This document shows positions 52,378 to 62,538 of a stretch of 64,000 nt of DNA, piece by piece (the stretch's first letter is position 1; each line of letters starts with the position of its first letter). Below the pieces are notes generated by a model. That model saw nothing but the letters and a program-made list of their open reading frames with translations. It searched no databases and was not told where the DNA came from. Origin of the DNA: Methanobacterium formicicum DSM 3637 (GTDB lineage Archaea > Methanobacteriota > Methanobacteria > Methanobacteriales > Methanobacteriaceae); NCBI RefSeq assembly GCF_000302455.1, contig NZ_AMPO01000010.1:66712-130711 (forward strand), given 5' to 3'. Made by a program: the position numbers and the translations under genes.

Positions 52378-52873
52378 TTAGGTTAACTTGGTATGTCTCC
52401 CCATTTTCTCGGCTATTTTCCCTAAAAGACGTGATGCTCCAGGGTGATATAATCCCTGTATGGTTACAATAGCCAGGACCATACCCACAATAAAGTATTC
52501 TGGTTTAAAACCAATATAAGAGGTTAAGAATATTATGACCGTGATGGTGAGGGCGCCAGTGGTTCCGGCATACCCTGGGTCTGCACATAACCGGTTACCA
52601 AAGTAGACCAGTACTGCGGCTATTAAACCTCCTTCTGGAGTTCCTATGGCGTAACAGCCAACTGCAGCCAGTAAAGTCCCGGCGGATGCATCAGGTGAAC
52701 AGACAATGTTTCCCTGGAAAAATCCTCCTGCCAGATCCCCTCCTCTTTCCTTGATTGATCTACCAATAACATCGGCACCCTTAACTCCAGGTCCTTCTGG
52801 AAGTCCCATCCAGGTATCTATCAGGACAAAATTCAGCCAGGAGATAACAGCGGCGATTACAATTCCTAAAATT

Positions 52874-52881
<8 letters not shown>
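52378..52881 (-). CDS. ehaB: Eha membrane subunit B
   Basis: A 167-residue membrane protein with about four helices and conserved soluble loops (DTWMGLPEGPGVKGADVIG; GNIVCSPDASAGTLL; NRLCADPGYAGTTGA). The loops contain two of its three cysteines. Not related to conserved hydrogenase subunits; assigned by position and length. It overlaps ehaA by eight bases. Confidence 0.85.
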
Positions 52882-53787
<906 letters not shown>

Positions 53788-55428
53788 ATGCAGGATAATA
53801 ATGATTCCAAATTCAAATTAACTAAAGGGATTGTAATATTAATAATAGTTTCAATACTTGGTATAGGTGCTTTATTTTATATGTACACGATTTATTCTGA
53901 ACAAGCACAGTACAGTACAATGCCGGAGATAAGTTCATCGGATCGAGTTCTAATTGTATCACCTCATCCTGATGATGAGTCTTTAGGTACTGGTGGAATA
54001 ATCAAAAAAGCACTGGAAAAGAATGCTTCGGTGGAAGTAGTAATGGTGACCACTGGTGATGCCCTGAAACCGGAAGAATTCCAGGCTTATCTTAAAGCCA
54101 CCAATAATACTGGTTATAAGGGCACAATTGGTGACTTGCGCCATACCGAAGCTATCAATGCAGTAAAAGCTCTTGGTATGAATCCAAATAACCTGATCTT
54201 CCTGGGGTATCCTGATGGTTCATTGAAGAATCTGCTGGAAACAAACTGGGATACACCGTACAAGAGGACATCTGGTTCAAATCAGTACGATCATTCTCCT
54301 TATAACTTCACCTATGAAAAGAATGCACCCTACACCGGTGCTAATGTGGTGAAAAATATGGAACAGATCATGAAAGATTATAAGCCCACCATCATTTACT
54401 ATCCTGATGATGGGGATGACCACCCAGATCACTTTGCTACCAGTGCTTTTGTAAGGTATTCTGCTTTAGTTACCAACTATACTGGTAAAAGTTATACATA
54501 CCTGGTTCATAAGGGCACTTCGTGGCCCAATCCATTGAATTACCAGCCCAGCAGAACACTCTACTTCCCAGATGAACTATCAATACTGGACGCGGACTGG
54601 TATATAACCTCATTAAATGCTACTGAAGAGTCTGCAAAAGAAAAAGCCATAAAAGCTCACGCATCACAGGTAACTGCACTCAGAGATCTTTTAATGTCAT
54701 TTGTAAGGACCGATGAAATATTTGCATCGTATCACCTGATCGATATCCAGAAGGTATCAGATGCTAATTCCATATTCACCAATTTACCATCCAGTTACTA
54801 TCAGGATGTTAAAAATGACGATAAAACTGGAGTACTGGAGACTGGGGATGATTTAACTGATGCTGGAGTGGCTTATGATGATAATAATGTTTATTTATTC
54901 TCTCAGTCACAATCAGTAAAACAGGGATTGGCTTATAATTTCCACCTTCGATTGTTCAATGGAACTGACTTTAAACGGATTGATATACTGGCTAAAAATG
55001 GAAAAGCTGAATATCAGGTACTTGCAAAAAACAGTATCAACTCCACTCAGCAGCCCACAGTGACCACTAAAAATAATATCATTGTGATCACCTTACCTCG
55101 GGGTGTTTTCAATGGAACTAAGTACATGATGGTCAGTGTCGATCTGGTAAACCCTCAGACTAATAAATTCCTGGATTATTTATCCTACCGGGTATTCAAA
55201 TTCCCAGATTCAATAGCTTCGGCTAACAACAGCTTAGTAGGACAAATATCTTCAGGGATAACCAGTGTTTTTGTGACAAACAATCCAGGCATCACTGCCA
55301 GTGGACAGATTTCTGGCTCTGGAAGTGGTTCCAAATCTGAAATTGGTATTAATTCTGAACAGTTAGGTATGGTTTCACAGGAAGATTCTGATCAGGTGCT
55401 AACGGCTGTAAACGTCACATTTAACTGA
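53788..55428 (+). CDS. Membrane-anchored PIG-L/LmbE-type deacetylase
   Basis: A 546-residue protein with an N-terminal membrane anchor (residues about 13-33) that places the rest outside the cell. The PIG-L N-acetylglucosaminyl deacetylase domain starts near residue 50: zinc motif VSPHPDDESLGTGG (HPDD at 60-63), GDLRHTEAINAV and the third zinc ligand in DDHPDHFAT. A beta-rich C-terminal half and a Gly/Ser-rich linker follow (SGSGSGSKSE). GGGGAGG precedes the ATG. It probably deacetylates an amino sugar of the cell wall or surface glycan; the next gene encodes an acyltransferase. Confidence 0.9.
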   Translation: MQDNNDSKFKLTKGIVILIIVSILGIGALFYMYTIYSEQAQYSTMPEISSSDRVLIVSPHPDDESLGTGGIIKKALEKNASVEVVMVTTGDALKPEEFQAYLKATNNTGYKGTIGDLRHTEAINAVKALGMNPNNLIFLGYPDGSLKNLLETNWDTPYKRTSGSNQYDHSPYNFTYEKNAPYTGANVVKNMEQIMKDYKPTIIYYPDDGDDHPDHFATSAFVRYSALVTNYTGKSYTYLVHKGTSWPNPLNYQPSRTLYFPDELSILDADWYITSLNATEESAKEKAIKAHASQVTALRDLLMSFVRTDEIFASYHLIDIQKVSDANSIFTNLPSSYYQDVKNDDKTGVLETGDDLTDAGVAYDDNNVYLFSQSQSVKQGLAYNFHLRLFNGTDFKRIDILAKNGKAEYQVLAKNSINSTQQPTVTTKNNIIVITLPRGVFNGTKYMMVSVDLVNPQTNKFLDYLSYRVFKFPDSIASANNSLVGQISSGITSVFVTNNPGITASGQISGSGSGSKSEIGINSEQLGMVSQEDSDQVLTAVNVTFN

Positions 55429-55602
55429 ATACAAGTCAGAACTTTAATTTTTTTCCATATTTTTTTATTTTTTACTGTAATGGACATAATGAATGATTAT
55501 TCACAGAAAAAATAGTGATTATTCGCAGAAAAAAATATACATTTATATGATTTTTTATGAAAAGCACTAAAATTTGACATTTAATAGGTATGGGATGATT
55601 TA

Positions 55603-56751
55603 ATGGGTGAAAATGTTAATACAAACAGTACTAACAGTACTGTGAAAACTAATGCAGTTAAAAAGAGAAGAGTGATATCTCTGGACGTGTTTCGGGGGTT
55701 GGCGGTTGCCGCTATGATATTTGTAAATGCAATGGCCTTTTCTGAATTTACTCCTGGAATATTTGAACACGCAACCTGGAATGGCCTAACATTTGCGGAT
55801 CTTGTTTTCCCATCGTTCCTATTTATTGTGGGGGTATCAATGGCTTACTCATTTGCCGCCCGATCTAAAAATTCTAAGCGTGACCTCTGGGGTCATTTCC
55901 TTTTCAGAGTGGGAGCTTTATTTACAATTGGTGTTGCTCTTAACTGGTTCACCTCTGACTTTAGTATGGTGAGAATACCTGGAGTACTGCAACTTATTGC
56001 TCTTGCATCACTCTTTGCTTCACCAATGGCTCGTTTTAAACCTCGATGGATCCTTCTGGTTGCTGGTGTTCTGTTACTGATACATGGATTCATTCTCCTG
56101 GGAGTTGGAGCTCCAGGAATACCTGCAGGCACACTGGAAAAAGGCAATAACATTGATGATTGGATCGATATCCAGGTTTTAACTGTAAACCACACTATTG
56201 ATGCCAATGGTGATCCAGAAGGTATTCTGAGTATAATCACAGCCACTGCTCTGGTTCTTTTGGGATTATGTGTTGGGAGAACTTTGCAGCTAAGAAAACA
56301 TAACCTTAAAACCATTGGTATTCTATTAGCTGGAGGAGCTATTTCACTCCTGCTGGGATTGGCTCTATCCCAGATTTTACCCATTAACAAACAACTCTGG
56401 ACTTCCAGTTTTATACTGGTCTGTGCAGGCATTGGCACGTTGTTTTTAACTATTCTGTTCTGGTACCTGGATATTAAACGACTTCCCAATGTGTTATTCT
56501 GGGCAATTCCAATGGGCCTAAATGCACTGATAATTTACATATTATCCATTGTCTGCACTATACCCATGCACATGGACTTTTTCACCAACTTTGGAGAAAT
56601 ACCTCTCAGTTTCTATGATGTAACCACAATGTACTTCATGCAAGTCCTAGGTTCATCAGCAGGTATTGTTGCTTATGGGCTGCTGGTTGTTTTAATATGG
56701 TTAACAGTAGCTTCAATAATGAACTGGAGACGTATCTACATTAAATTATAA
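55603..56751 (+). CDS. HGSNAT/YeiB-like membrane acyltransferase
   Basis: A 382-residue protein with about ten membrane helices, of the heparan-alpha-glucosaminide N-acetyltransferase-like family. RVISLDVFRGLAVAAMIFVN and HATWNGLTFADLVFPSFLFI are the conserved blocks, the latter holding the probable catalytic His. It should move acetyl groups across the membrane onto an amino sugar. It follows the PIG-L gene by 174 bases, so deacetylation and acetylation of the same surface glycan is a reasonable inference. Confidence 0.88.
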   Translation: MGENVNTNSTNSTVKTNAVKKRRVISLDVFRGLAVAAMIFVNAMAFSEFTPGIFEHATWNGLTFADLVFPSFLFIVGVSMAYSFAARSKNSKRDLWGHFLFRVGALFTIGVALNWFTSDFSMVRIPGVLQLIALASLFASPMARFKPRWILLVAGVLLLIHGFILLGVGAPGIPAGTLEKGNNIDDWIDIQVLTVNHTIDANGDPEGILSIITATALVLLGLCVGRTLQLRKHNLKTIGILLAGGAISLLLGLALSQILPINKQLWTSSFILVCAGIGTLFLTILFWYLDIKRLPNVLFWAIPMGLNALIIYILSIVCTIPMHMDFFTNFGEIPLSFYDVTTMYFMQVLGSSAGIVAYGLLVVLIWLTVASIMNWRRIYIKL

Positions 56752-57354
56752 GTAATTTAACTGTAGTAATTGCATATTCCCTTTTTTTATTTCCTATTTT
56801 TTTAATTTTTCATTGGAAAACACCCTTTTAAATTCATGGAGCTCTAATTTTTTAAAAAAATTCTTCAAAAAAAAGTAATTGATAATTGATTGATACAAAA
56901 TTACTTCTATTCTTATAGATTTTCAGTTATTTTAGATTATAGATTTTCAGTTTATTCTAGATGGAATTACCTTCAATTTTATATAATTCTAGATAGTCCC
57001 AGATATTTTAATTAGTTCTAGTTAGTTCTAGTTAGTTCTAGTTAGTTCTAGTTAGTTCTAGTTAGTTCTAGTTAGTTCTAGTTAGTTCTAGTTAGTTCTA
57101 GTTAGTTCTAGTTAGTTCTAGTTAGTTCTATATAGTTTTAGATAGTTCTAATTAAATTACGAATATGGTTTTTTAAATAGAAGAATTGGAGTTTTACTGA
57201 AGGTAATTCTTAAAAAGAGCAAGATACTAGATTCAAGAATTCAGGAATAGAATAAAAATAAATTAGAGAGAGAGAGAGAGAGAGTTTAAATTGATTTAAT
57301 GGGAATAATCTAATTTACAGAAAATTTAAAATAGAAAAAAAGAGAAAAAAGAAT
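56752..57354. repeat. 10-base minisatellite and (AG)10 tract
   Basis: GTTAGTTCTA is repeated 11 times without error at 57021-57130, preceded by ATTAGTTCTA and flanked on both sides by diverged copies (to about 57150; also ATATAATTCTAGATAGTCCC near 56981). A second simple repeat, (AG)10, lies at 57265-57284. No coding frame is seen in this 600-base convergent spacer. Confidence 0.95.
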
Positions 57355-58587
57355 TTAAGCACTTCTATTCTCTTTTTTCAGGAAATAGTTGAGTTGATCT
57401 TTCAGGATGTCATTGAGAGTATAATCAATTTTACCACCAATTCCCTGTATCTTTTTAGTGTCAGCCAGTAAGATAGGAACTTCAGCTGGTCGGAAGCGGT
57501 CTGGGTTGAATTCAATGGTAACTGGGCCTTTATCAGTGTTAACCTGTATACCTTTATCTTCCAGGGTGTATTCCAGATGTCCTTCCAGTATTAACTGGTC
57601 AATTTTAGTTTTGGGGAATTTGATTCCGAAGATAGAACTGTTGTCCATTTCATTGGGGTCCTGGATCTTTTTATCTCCTTTGAGGGTTTCGATGTTATTC
57701 ACGTTCCATCCAGCTTCTTCCAGTCCCATCAATATGTAACTGAGGACGGAGTTGGTTCTCATTGATCCCTGGTTGTAAACTTCTCCTGATTGTCCTTTTT
57801 CAGCCAGTAAAAGGTATCCCTGAACTATATCTTTAACATGGGACCAGTCACGTAAAGAATTGAGGTTTCCAATAACAATACGGTCGGTTTCACCTGCTTT
57901 CAGTTTCATGATCTGATTGGTAACCACTGAGGTTACGAACATAATTCCTCTTCCAGCTCCTTCGTGATTGAATGCCCTTGACACCACGGTGTCCAGACCA
58001 TAGGAGTGGTAATAGTTTCTCATTAAATAATCACCGTATACTTTAGAAACTGCATATGGTGACATTGGTCTGAGAGGGTTAATTTCTTTAATTGGCACTT
58101 CTGGCATTTCTTCAGGTTCTGGGAAGATGGTACCATAATCTTTTTTAGCCTTTTCGTACTGTTCATTGGAAGATAGGACCAGCCCATATTCTTCACTTGA
58201 ACCAGCAAATACAGTTTTAGCATCTGATTCACTCATTCTAACGGCTTCTAAAAGATTTGATGTTCCAATACAGTTTATATTCTGTGTTTCCTGGGAGTTG
58301 TCGAAGGATCTTTCGACAAATGACTGGGCTGCCAGGTGAAAAATGTAATCCGGTTCTGATTCTTCCAGGGCATTGGTAAGGGATGTAATATCAGTAAGGT
58401 CACCTTCAACACGGGTTAATTCTCTGGCAATTCCTCGGTCAATGATATTTTTAGCTATTGTACCGTCAGCTCTCCTTCGTACCAGTCCGTAAACATTAGC
58501 TTCATTATTGATAAGCTCTTTAGCAAGATAAGAGCCGGCGAATCCACCTACACCTGTTATAAGCACATTTTTGTTTTTCCAATTCAT
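57355..58587 (-). CDS. GDP-mannose 4,6-dehydratase-like SDR
   Basis: An NAD(P)-dependent nucleotide-sugar dehydratase/epimerase of the extended SDR group, 410 residues from the ATG at 58587 (AGAGGAATTCAA upstream); the longer frame to 58674 adds a hydrophobic piece with no start signal. TGVGGFAGSYLAKEL binds the cofactor, AGSSEEYG and YAVSKVYGD provide the catalytic Ser/Glu and Tyr-Lys, and HEGAGRG is typical of GMD-like enzymes. Near its C-terminus an insertion (about 300-360) is longer than in GMD. It probably makes a deoxy-sugar precursor for surface glycans, together with the neighbouring glycosyltransferase and epimerase. Confidence 0.88.
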   Translation of the reverse strand: MNWKNKNVLITGVGGFAGSYLAKELINNEANVYGLVRRRADGTIAKNIIDRGIARELTRVEGDLTDITSLTNALEESEPDYIFHLAAQSFVERSFDNSQETQNINCIGTSNLLEAVRMSESDAKTVFAGSSEEYGLVLSSNEQYEKAKKDYGTIFPEPEEMPEVPIKEINPLRPMSPYAVSKVYGDYLMRNYYHSYGLDTVVSRAFNHEGAGRGIMFVTSVVTNQIMKLKAGETDRIVIGNLNSLRDWSHVKDIVQGYLLLAEKGQSGEVYNQGSMRTNSVLSYILMGLEEAGWNVNNIETLKGDKKIQDPNEMDNSSIFGIKFPKTKIDQLILEGHLEYTLEDKGIQVNTDKGPVTIEFNPDRFRPAEVPILLADTKKIQGIGGKIDYTLNDILKDQLNYFLKKENRSA

Positions 58588-58893
58588 TTGAATTCCTCTA
58601 ATATTCCTATTACATATGAAAATGACTTTAATAAAACATAAGAATATGATTTTAATAAAAAATGAGAAAATCACTTTAGTAAAACCATATCAATCCTATC
58701 TTCTATTGGGTCTTCAATGATTTAAATCATATCATTGTAGTTTTAAATTTATTATTATTAAGTTTGGAGTTTTGATTTTTGTAAATTGTACATCTATTGT
58801 TTAAATATTTTATCCAAATACTACTACCTTGAAAAAGATGTTTTGATGGTCACATTTAATAGATCTTTCTATTGGGATTCTATGTGTAGGGAT
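58588..58893. other. Intergenic region, no gene seen
   Basis: About 300 AT-rich bases containing the promoter of the SDR gene on the minus strand; no coding frame or repeat recognised. Confidence 0.4.
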
Positions 58894-60621
58894 TTACACT
58901 CTTTGGTATAGGACAACCACTCCAAATGTCTTGATAATCTTGTAACTTTCTAGGTTCGGATGATTCTGATTGGTGGAATCAATAAAGTAATCCACATCAT
59001 TTGACGTAAGATAATCATTGAATTCACTAGTGGTGTTATACAATCTAGGATAAGCTCCTAAAATATCCATTTTCAGGTACCATCCCACTGCATTGGGATA
59101 ATCAGACCTTATATTTTTATTTTGGTAGTCTGGATCATAGTCAGTTAACCAGTTGCTTGCACTGGAAATGTCCAGAGTGAATGTTTTTTTAGGCGCATGG
59201 CCGGTGTAGGTTGCTGTAGCTGAAAATAACAATATGAGTGCAATTATTATCCAAACTCCACATTTTCTGGAACTGGAAAGTTTCACACCGGGTTTTATTC
59301 TGTAAACAAATTTAATAAATTCACTTAAACCAAGGATAATGAAATATACCATTGCTGGGGCCATGGTAATAAAGTATCTATCAACTTTAAATGGTAAAAT
59401 GCTGTGAAAAATCAAAAAAGCAGCAAACCAGGATAAGAACATAAAATCCAAACCAGCTTTACTATTTATCGGAGTGTTTTTTCCAGTAAACAGGAACCTG
59501 TAAATTGTATACAGTGTGGAAAATAGTAGAATCTCGCTGATAATTAGGGATTGATAATAAAAACTGATAATGAATCCAACTATCAGTACGGTTATCAATG
59601 TGGATTTCAATATCAAAGCCTTTGAAGCTGTAAGATCAACCTCTTCAAATCTTGATTTGGCGCCGTTGTAAATGTAAATTAAAAGTCCAACTGCAGTGAT
59701 TATTGTAATCAGGTATGATATTATTGATGGAACTCCTAAAGATGGATTTAATATCTGCTGATATGTACCCTGTAGAGGGCCAAGAGAGATATAATTAAGT
59801 AAATTCTGTAGATAGTACAGATTATTGGGGTTGTACGCAACATCACCTGCTCCGGTTGAGGTGGCAGTTGCCACTGCAAATATCAGATTTAATATGGAGG
59901 CACCAGCTCCCATTTTCACAAAGAAATATAGAACACCAGCAATAAGAACTCCAAATTCTATTAAGATGCCTGTTACGATTTTTTTAAAAGTTTCAATCCT
60001 TCTAAAATCATTTAAATTAATCAGAATGTAAAAACACAGGGGTATAATTATTAATCCTGATGTATATCGGGCCATCATGGCAATTATCAAAGTGGGCAGA
60101 ACCAGGTAAAGGAGGCGTGAATCCTTTTTCAAACCAGTAATCAGGAAATAAACAGTCCAAACTGAGAAAACAACTCCAGGAATATCAATCCCGCCGCTTA
60201 CAATCCACGATGATATTACGGGAATGGATATGAATAATATGCTTCCAGCAAAGCTTTGGATTGGATTAAAACGTTCCTTCAAAAGGAAATAGAATCCAAT
60301 TACTCCAATTAAAAATATAAAACCACTTACAAGGAAAATGGCATTGATTGAGACATAACCCAATCGAAATATTAATGATGTTAAAATGGGAATCAGGGGT
60401 GGTAAAAATAGGGAAACACTGCCACTGTTCATTCCTGCAAAGTAAAGTGCATTGTTCAAGTAGTTAAAAACATCCCAGTAAGGAACACCAATTCTCATCT
60501 GAATACTAATAATATAAGATATTACTCCTAGTGTAATTAAAATCAGTAAAATCAGAGGATTATCACATATCTGCAACAGGCCTCTTGAGATTATGTTACC
60601 CTTTTTCTTATCCTCATCCAA
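58894..60621 (-). CDS. GT39-like membrane glycosyltransferase
   Basis: A membrane protein of about 575 residues with some 12 helices and a C-terminal extracellular domain. The first loop has MRIGVPYWDVFNYLNNALYF, where the Asp is placed as in ArnT/PMT-type enzymes that use dolichyl-phosphate sugars. The hydrophilic C-terminus (after about 500) contains YPNAVGWYLKMDI and NDYLTSNDVDYFID. TTG at 60621 follows GGTGATTAAT at a good distance; GTG at 60630 is part of that site. It likely glycosylates surface proteins or lipids; donor and acceptor unknown. Confidence 0.85.
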   Translation of the reverse strand: MDEDKKKGNIISRGLLQICDNPLILLILITLGVISYIISIQMRIGVPYWDVFNYLNNALYFAGMNSGSVSLFLPPLIPILTSLIFRLGYVSINAIFLVSGFIFLIGVIGFYFLLKERFNPIQSFAGSILFISIPVISSWIVSGGIDIPGVVFSVWTVYFLITGLKKDSRLLYLVLPTLIIAMMARYTSGLIIIPLCFYILINLNDFRRIETFKKIVTGILIEFGVLIAGVLYFFVKMGAGASILNLIFAVATATSTGAGDVAYNPNNLYYLQNLLNYISLGPLQGTYQQILNPSLGVPSIISYLITIITAVGLLIYIYNGAKSRFEEVDLTASKALILKSTLITVLIVGFIISFYYQSLIISEILLFSTLYTIYRFLFTGKNTPINSKAGLDFMFLSWFAAFLIFHSILPFKVDRYFITMAPAMVYFIILGLSEFIKFVYRIKPGVKLSSSRKCGVWIIIALILLFSATATYTGHAPKKTFTLDISSASNWLTDYDPDYQNKNIRSDYPNAVGWYLKMDILGAYPRLYNTTSEFNDYLTSNDVDYFIDSTNQNHPNLESYKIIKTFGVVVLYQRV

Positions 60622-60754
60622 ATTAATCACCAGAAAATTAGTATTATAACTTATATTTAGTCGATTTTTCCTAAAAAATTGTAAAATTAGATCAATGATC
60701 TAATTCCAGTTCTAATTATTCAATTCAAATAAAATCATGGGCTTAAGGATCATT

Positions 60755-61696
60755 TTACTGATCGGTCTGATTGGTGTTCATAAACCAGTTAACAGTTTCT
60801 GTTAATTCATCCATAAAATCGTTGGAAGGTTCAAATCCCAGTGCTTTGGCTTTGGAAACTTCTGCCAGGGAGTGTTTAACATCACCCGGTCGGGGGTCCG
60901 CATAAACCGGGGCAATATCTTTTCCCATACTCTGATTGATAATTTCTACCAGCTGGTTAATGGTGGTACTTTTACCAGTGGCCACATTAAATGATCCAGT
61001 TTCTCCGGACTGGCATGCTTTTAAATTGGCCTCTACGATCTGTTTAACATAGATAAAATCTCTACTCTGCTGGCCGTCACCAAATATAACTGGTGGTTCA
61101 TTTTTTAACATTGAACTTACGAAGTGAGGGATCACCGATGCATACTGAGAATTTGGATCCTGCCTGGGGCCGAAAACATTGAAGTAACGGAGGGACACTG
61201 TTGGTAACTGGTAAATATCGCTGAATAACTGACAGTACATTTCTCCAGTAGCTTTACTCAGGGCATAGGGAGATATGAACTTTAGGGGAGTATTTTCTGA
61301 GAGAGGAAATTGTGTACTATCTCCGTAAACTGCGGCAGAAGATGCGAAAACAACTTTTTTCACACCACTATCTCTGGCTCCCATAAGAACCTTCAAAGTT
61401 CCAGTTACATTTATTAAATCACATTTTAATGGATCTGCAACGCTGGCCGGGACACTGGCCATGGCGGCATGATGAAAAACATAGTCACATCCTTCAAAAC
61501 TTTTTTCAAGATCAATTTCAGTGATATCTCCCAGATCCAGACTGATGTTATCAAATTCAAGGTGTTCAATGTTTTTAATGCTACCAGTTGATTCATTGTC
61601 CACAATAACCACTTCATTTTCCTGGCATAGTTCTTCCACCAGGTGTGATCCAATGAAACCAAGTCCTCCTGTCACTGCAACTTTTTTATTCTTCAT
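60755..61696 (-). CDS. UDP-glucose 4-epimerase-like SDR
   Basis: A 313-residue extended SDR: AVTGGLGFIGSHLVEEL binds NAD, HHAAMASVP, the catalytic Ser/Thr in ASSAAVYGD and Tyr-Lys in YALSKATGE are present, and RYFNVFGPRQDP and GDGQQSRDFIYV are typical of GalE/WbpP-type epimerases. It would interconvert UDP-hexoses or UDP-N-acetylhexosamines for surface glycan or pseudomurein synthesis. AAGGTG precedes the ATG. It belongs to a minus-strand row of envelope genes with the GT39-like and DUF1616 genes. Confidence 0.92.
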   Translation of the reverse strand: MKNKKVAVTGGLGFIGSHLVEELCQENEVVIVDNESTGSIKNIEHLEFDNISLDLGDITEIDLEKSFEGCDYVFHHAAMASVPASVADPLKCDLINVTGTLKVLMGARDSGVKKVVFASSAAVYGDSTQFPLSENTPLKFISPYALSKATGEMYCQLFSDIYQLPTVSLRYFNVFGPRQDPNSQYASVIPHFVSSMLKNEPPVIFGDGQQSRDFIYVKQIVEANLKACQSGETGSFNVATGKSTTINQLVEIINQSMGKDIAPVYADPRPGDVKHSLAEVSKAKALGFEPSNDFMDELTETVNWFMNTNQTDQ

Positions 61697-61760
61697 TTCA
61701 ACACCTTTTTAATAATATTTTTAGTTGGAATACTTACAATTGGTTAAATCTGTCTATTAA

Positions 61761-62189
61761 TCAATAACCTTTAACATTAACCCACAGAAAGACTGATCTG
61801 TAAATATTATTAGTATCGGGTAGTTTATAAAGGTCAAATTCCAGTTTATACTGGCCAGTGGTAGCTGCTGTGAAATTATATGTTATTTCCTTTTTTTCTC
61901 CATTTCCAAGAGAAACATTTTCTTGTTTAAGCAGAGTGTTATTCCGTTTTATCTTGACTAGATAGTTGGAATTTAAATGTTCGTTATTAGTTATGCCAAT
62001 GATAATGTTTCCCTTATCCCCAATGGTTAAGTTGGTTGGATAATTCCCAGCACTTCCATTACTGTTTAAGATGTAAAATTCAGTGAAACCTTTACTTTCA
62101 ACTGGATTTAAGATTATGTAAACTACTCCTATCACTCCAATGATAAGGATGATCAGTATTATAATTGATACAGTTTTATCAAAGTCCAT
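61761..62189 (-). CDS. DUF1616-like single-pass membrane protein
   Basis: A 142-residue protein with one N-terminal membrane helix (residues about 8-27) and an extracellular beta-sandwich: GFTEFYILNSNGSAGNYP, LTIGDKGNIIIGITNNEH and TTGQYKLEFDLYKL match the C-terminal domain of DUF1616 proteins common in methanogens. It lacks the multi-helix N-terminus of full-length DUF1616 members. Function unknown; genes of this type often sit beside glycosyltransferases, as here. Confidence 0.8.
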   Translation of the reverse strand: MDFDKTVSIIILIILIIGVIGVVYIILNPVESKGFTEFYILNSNGSAGNYPTNLTIGDKGNIIIGITNNEHLNSNYLVKIKRNNTLLKQENVSLGNGEKKEITYNFTAATTGQYKLEFDLYKLPDTNNIYRSVFLWVNVKGY

Positions 62190-62538
62190 TATGACTACTT
62201 CCAGTTACAGTTTTTGAATATTGGATGTTAATCTATCATTTACCATAAATAAATAATCTAGATATTTCTATTGTAGCATAGAGTTTCAATCAGGTATAAA
62301 AATTTACCAGAACATGATATTCTGTACTTCATTTATGTGTTATCTTATAAAAACTATATTTTGTGTTATATTTGCTTTTTGATATTTATATTATAAATTG
62401 CCGGTTTTTTTAAACTGATTCAGAAATTTAAAAATCTTCATTGAGGTGTAAATTAATTGATTCATAAATTAATTGATTCATAAAATCCCAAAAAATAGAA
62501 AAATGAATTCTGGTTTAAACCAGAAATTCTTTAAAAAA
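62190..62538. repeat. Intergenic region with a 16-base-period direct repeat
   Basis: AATTAATTGATTCATAA occurs at 62451-62467 and 62467-62483 (one base shared). The remainder is AT-rich with no coding frame. It includes the promoter of the DUF1616-like gene. Confidence 0.5.

Noticed and set aside
55893..56489. 198-codon minus-strand frame opposite the acyltransferase gene
   Set aside because: Arg/Ser/Pro-rich shadow of a membrane-protein gene with no start signal.
57011..57150. CRISPR array
   Set aside because: The 10-base units are contiguous with no spacers, and no cas genes are present.
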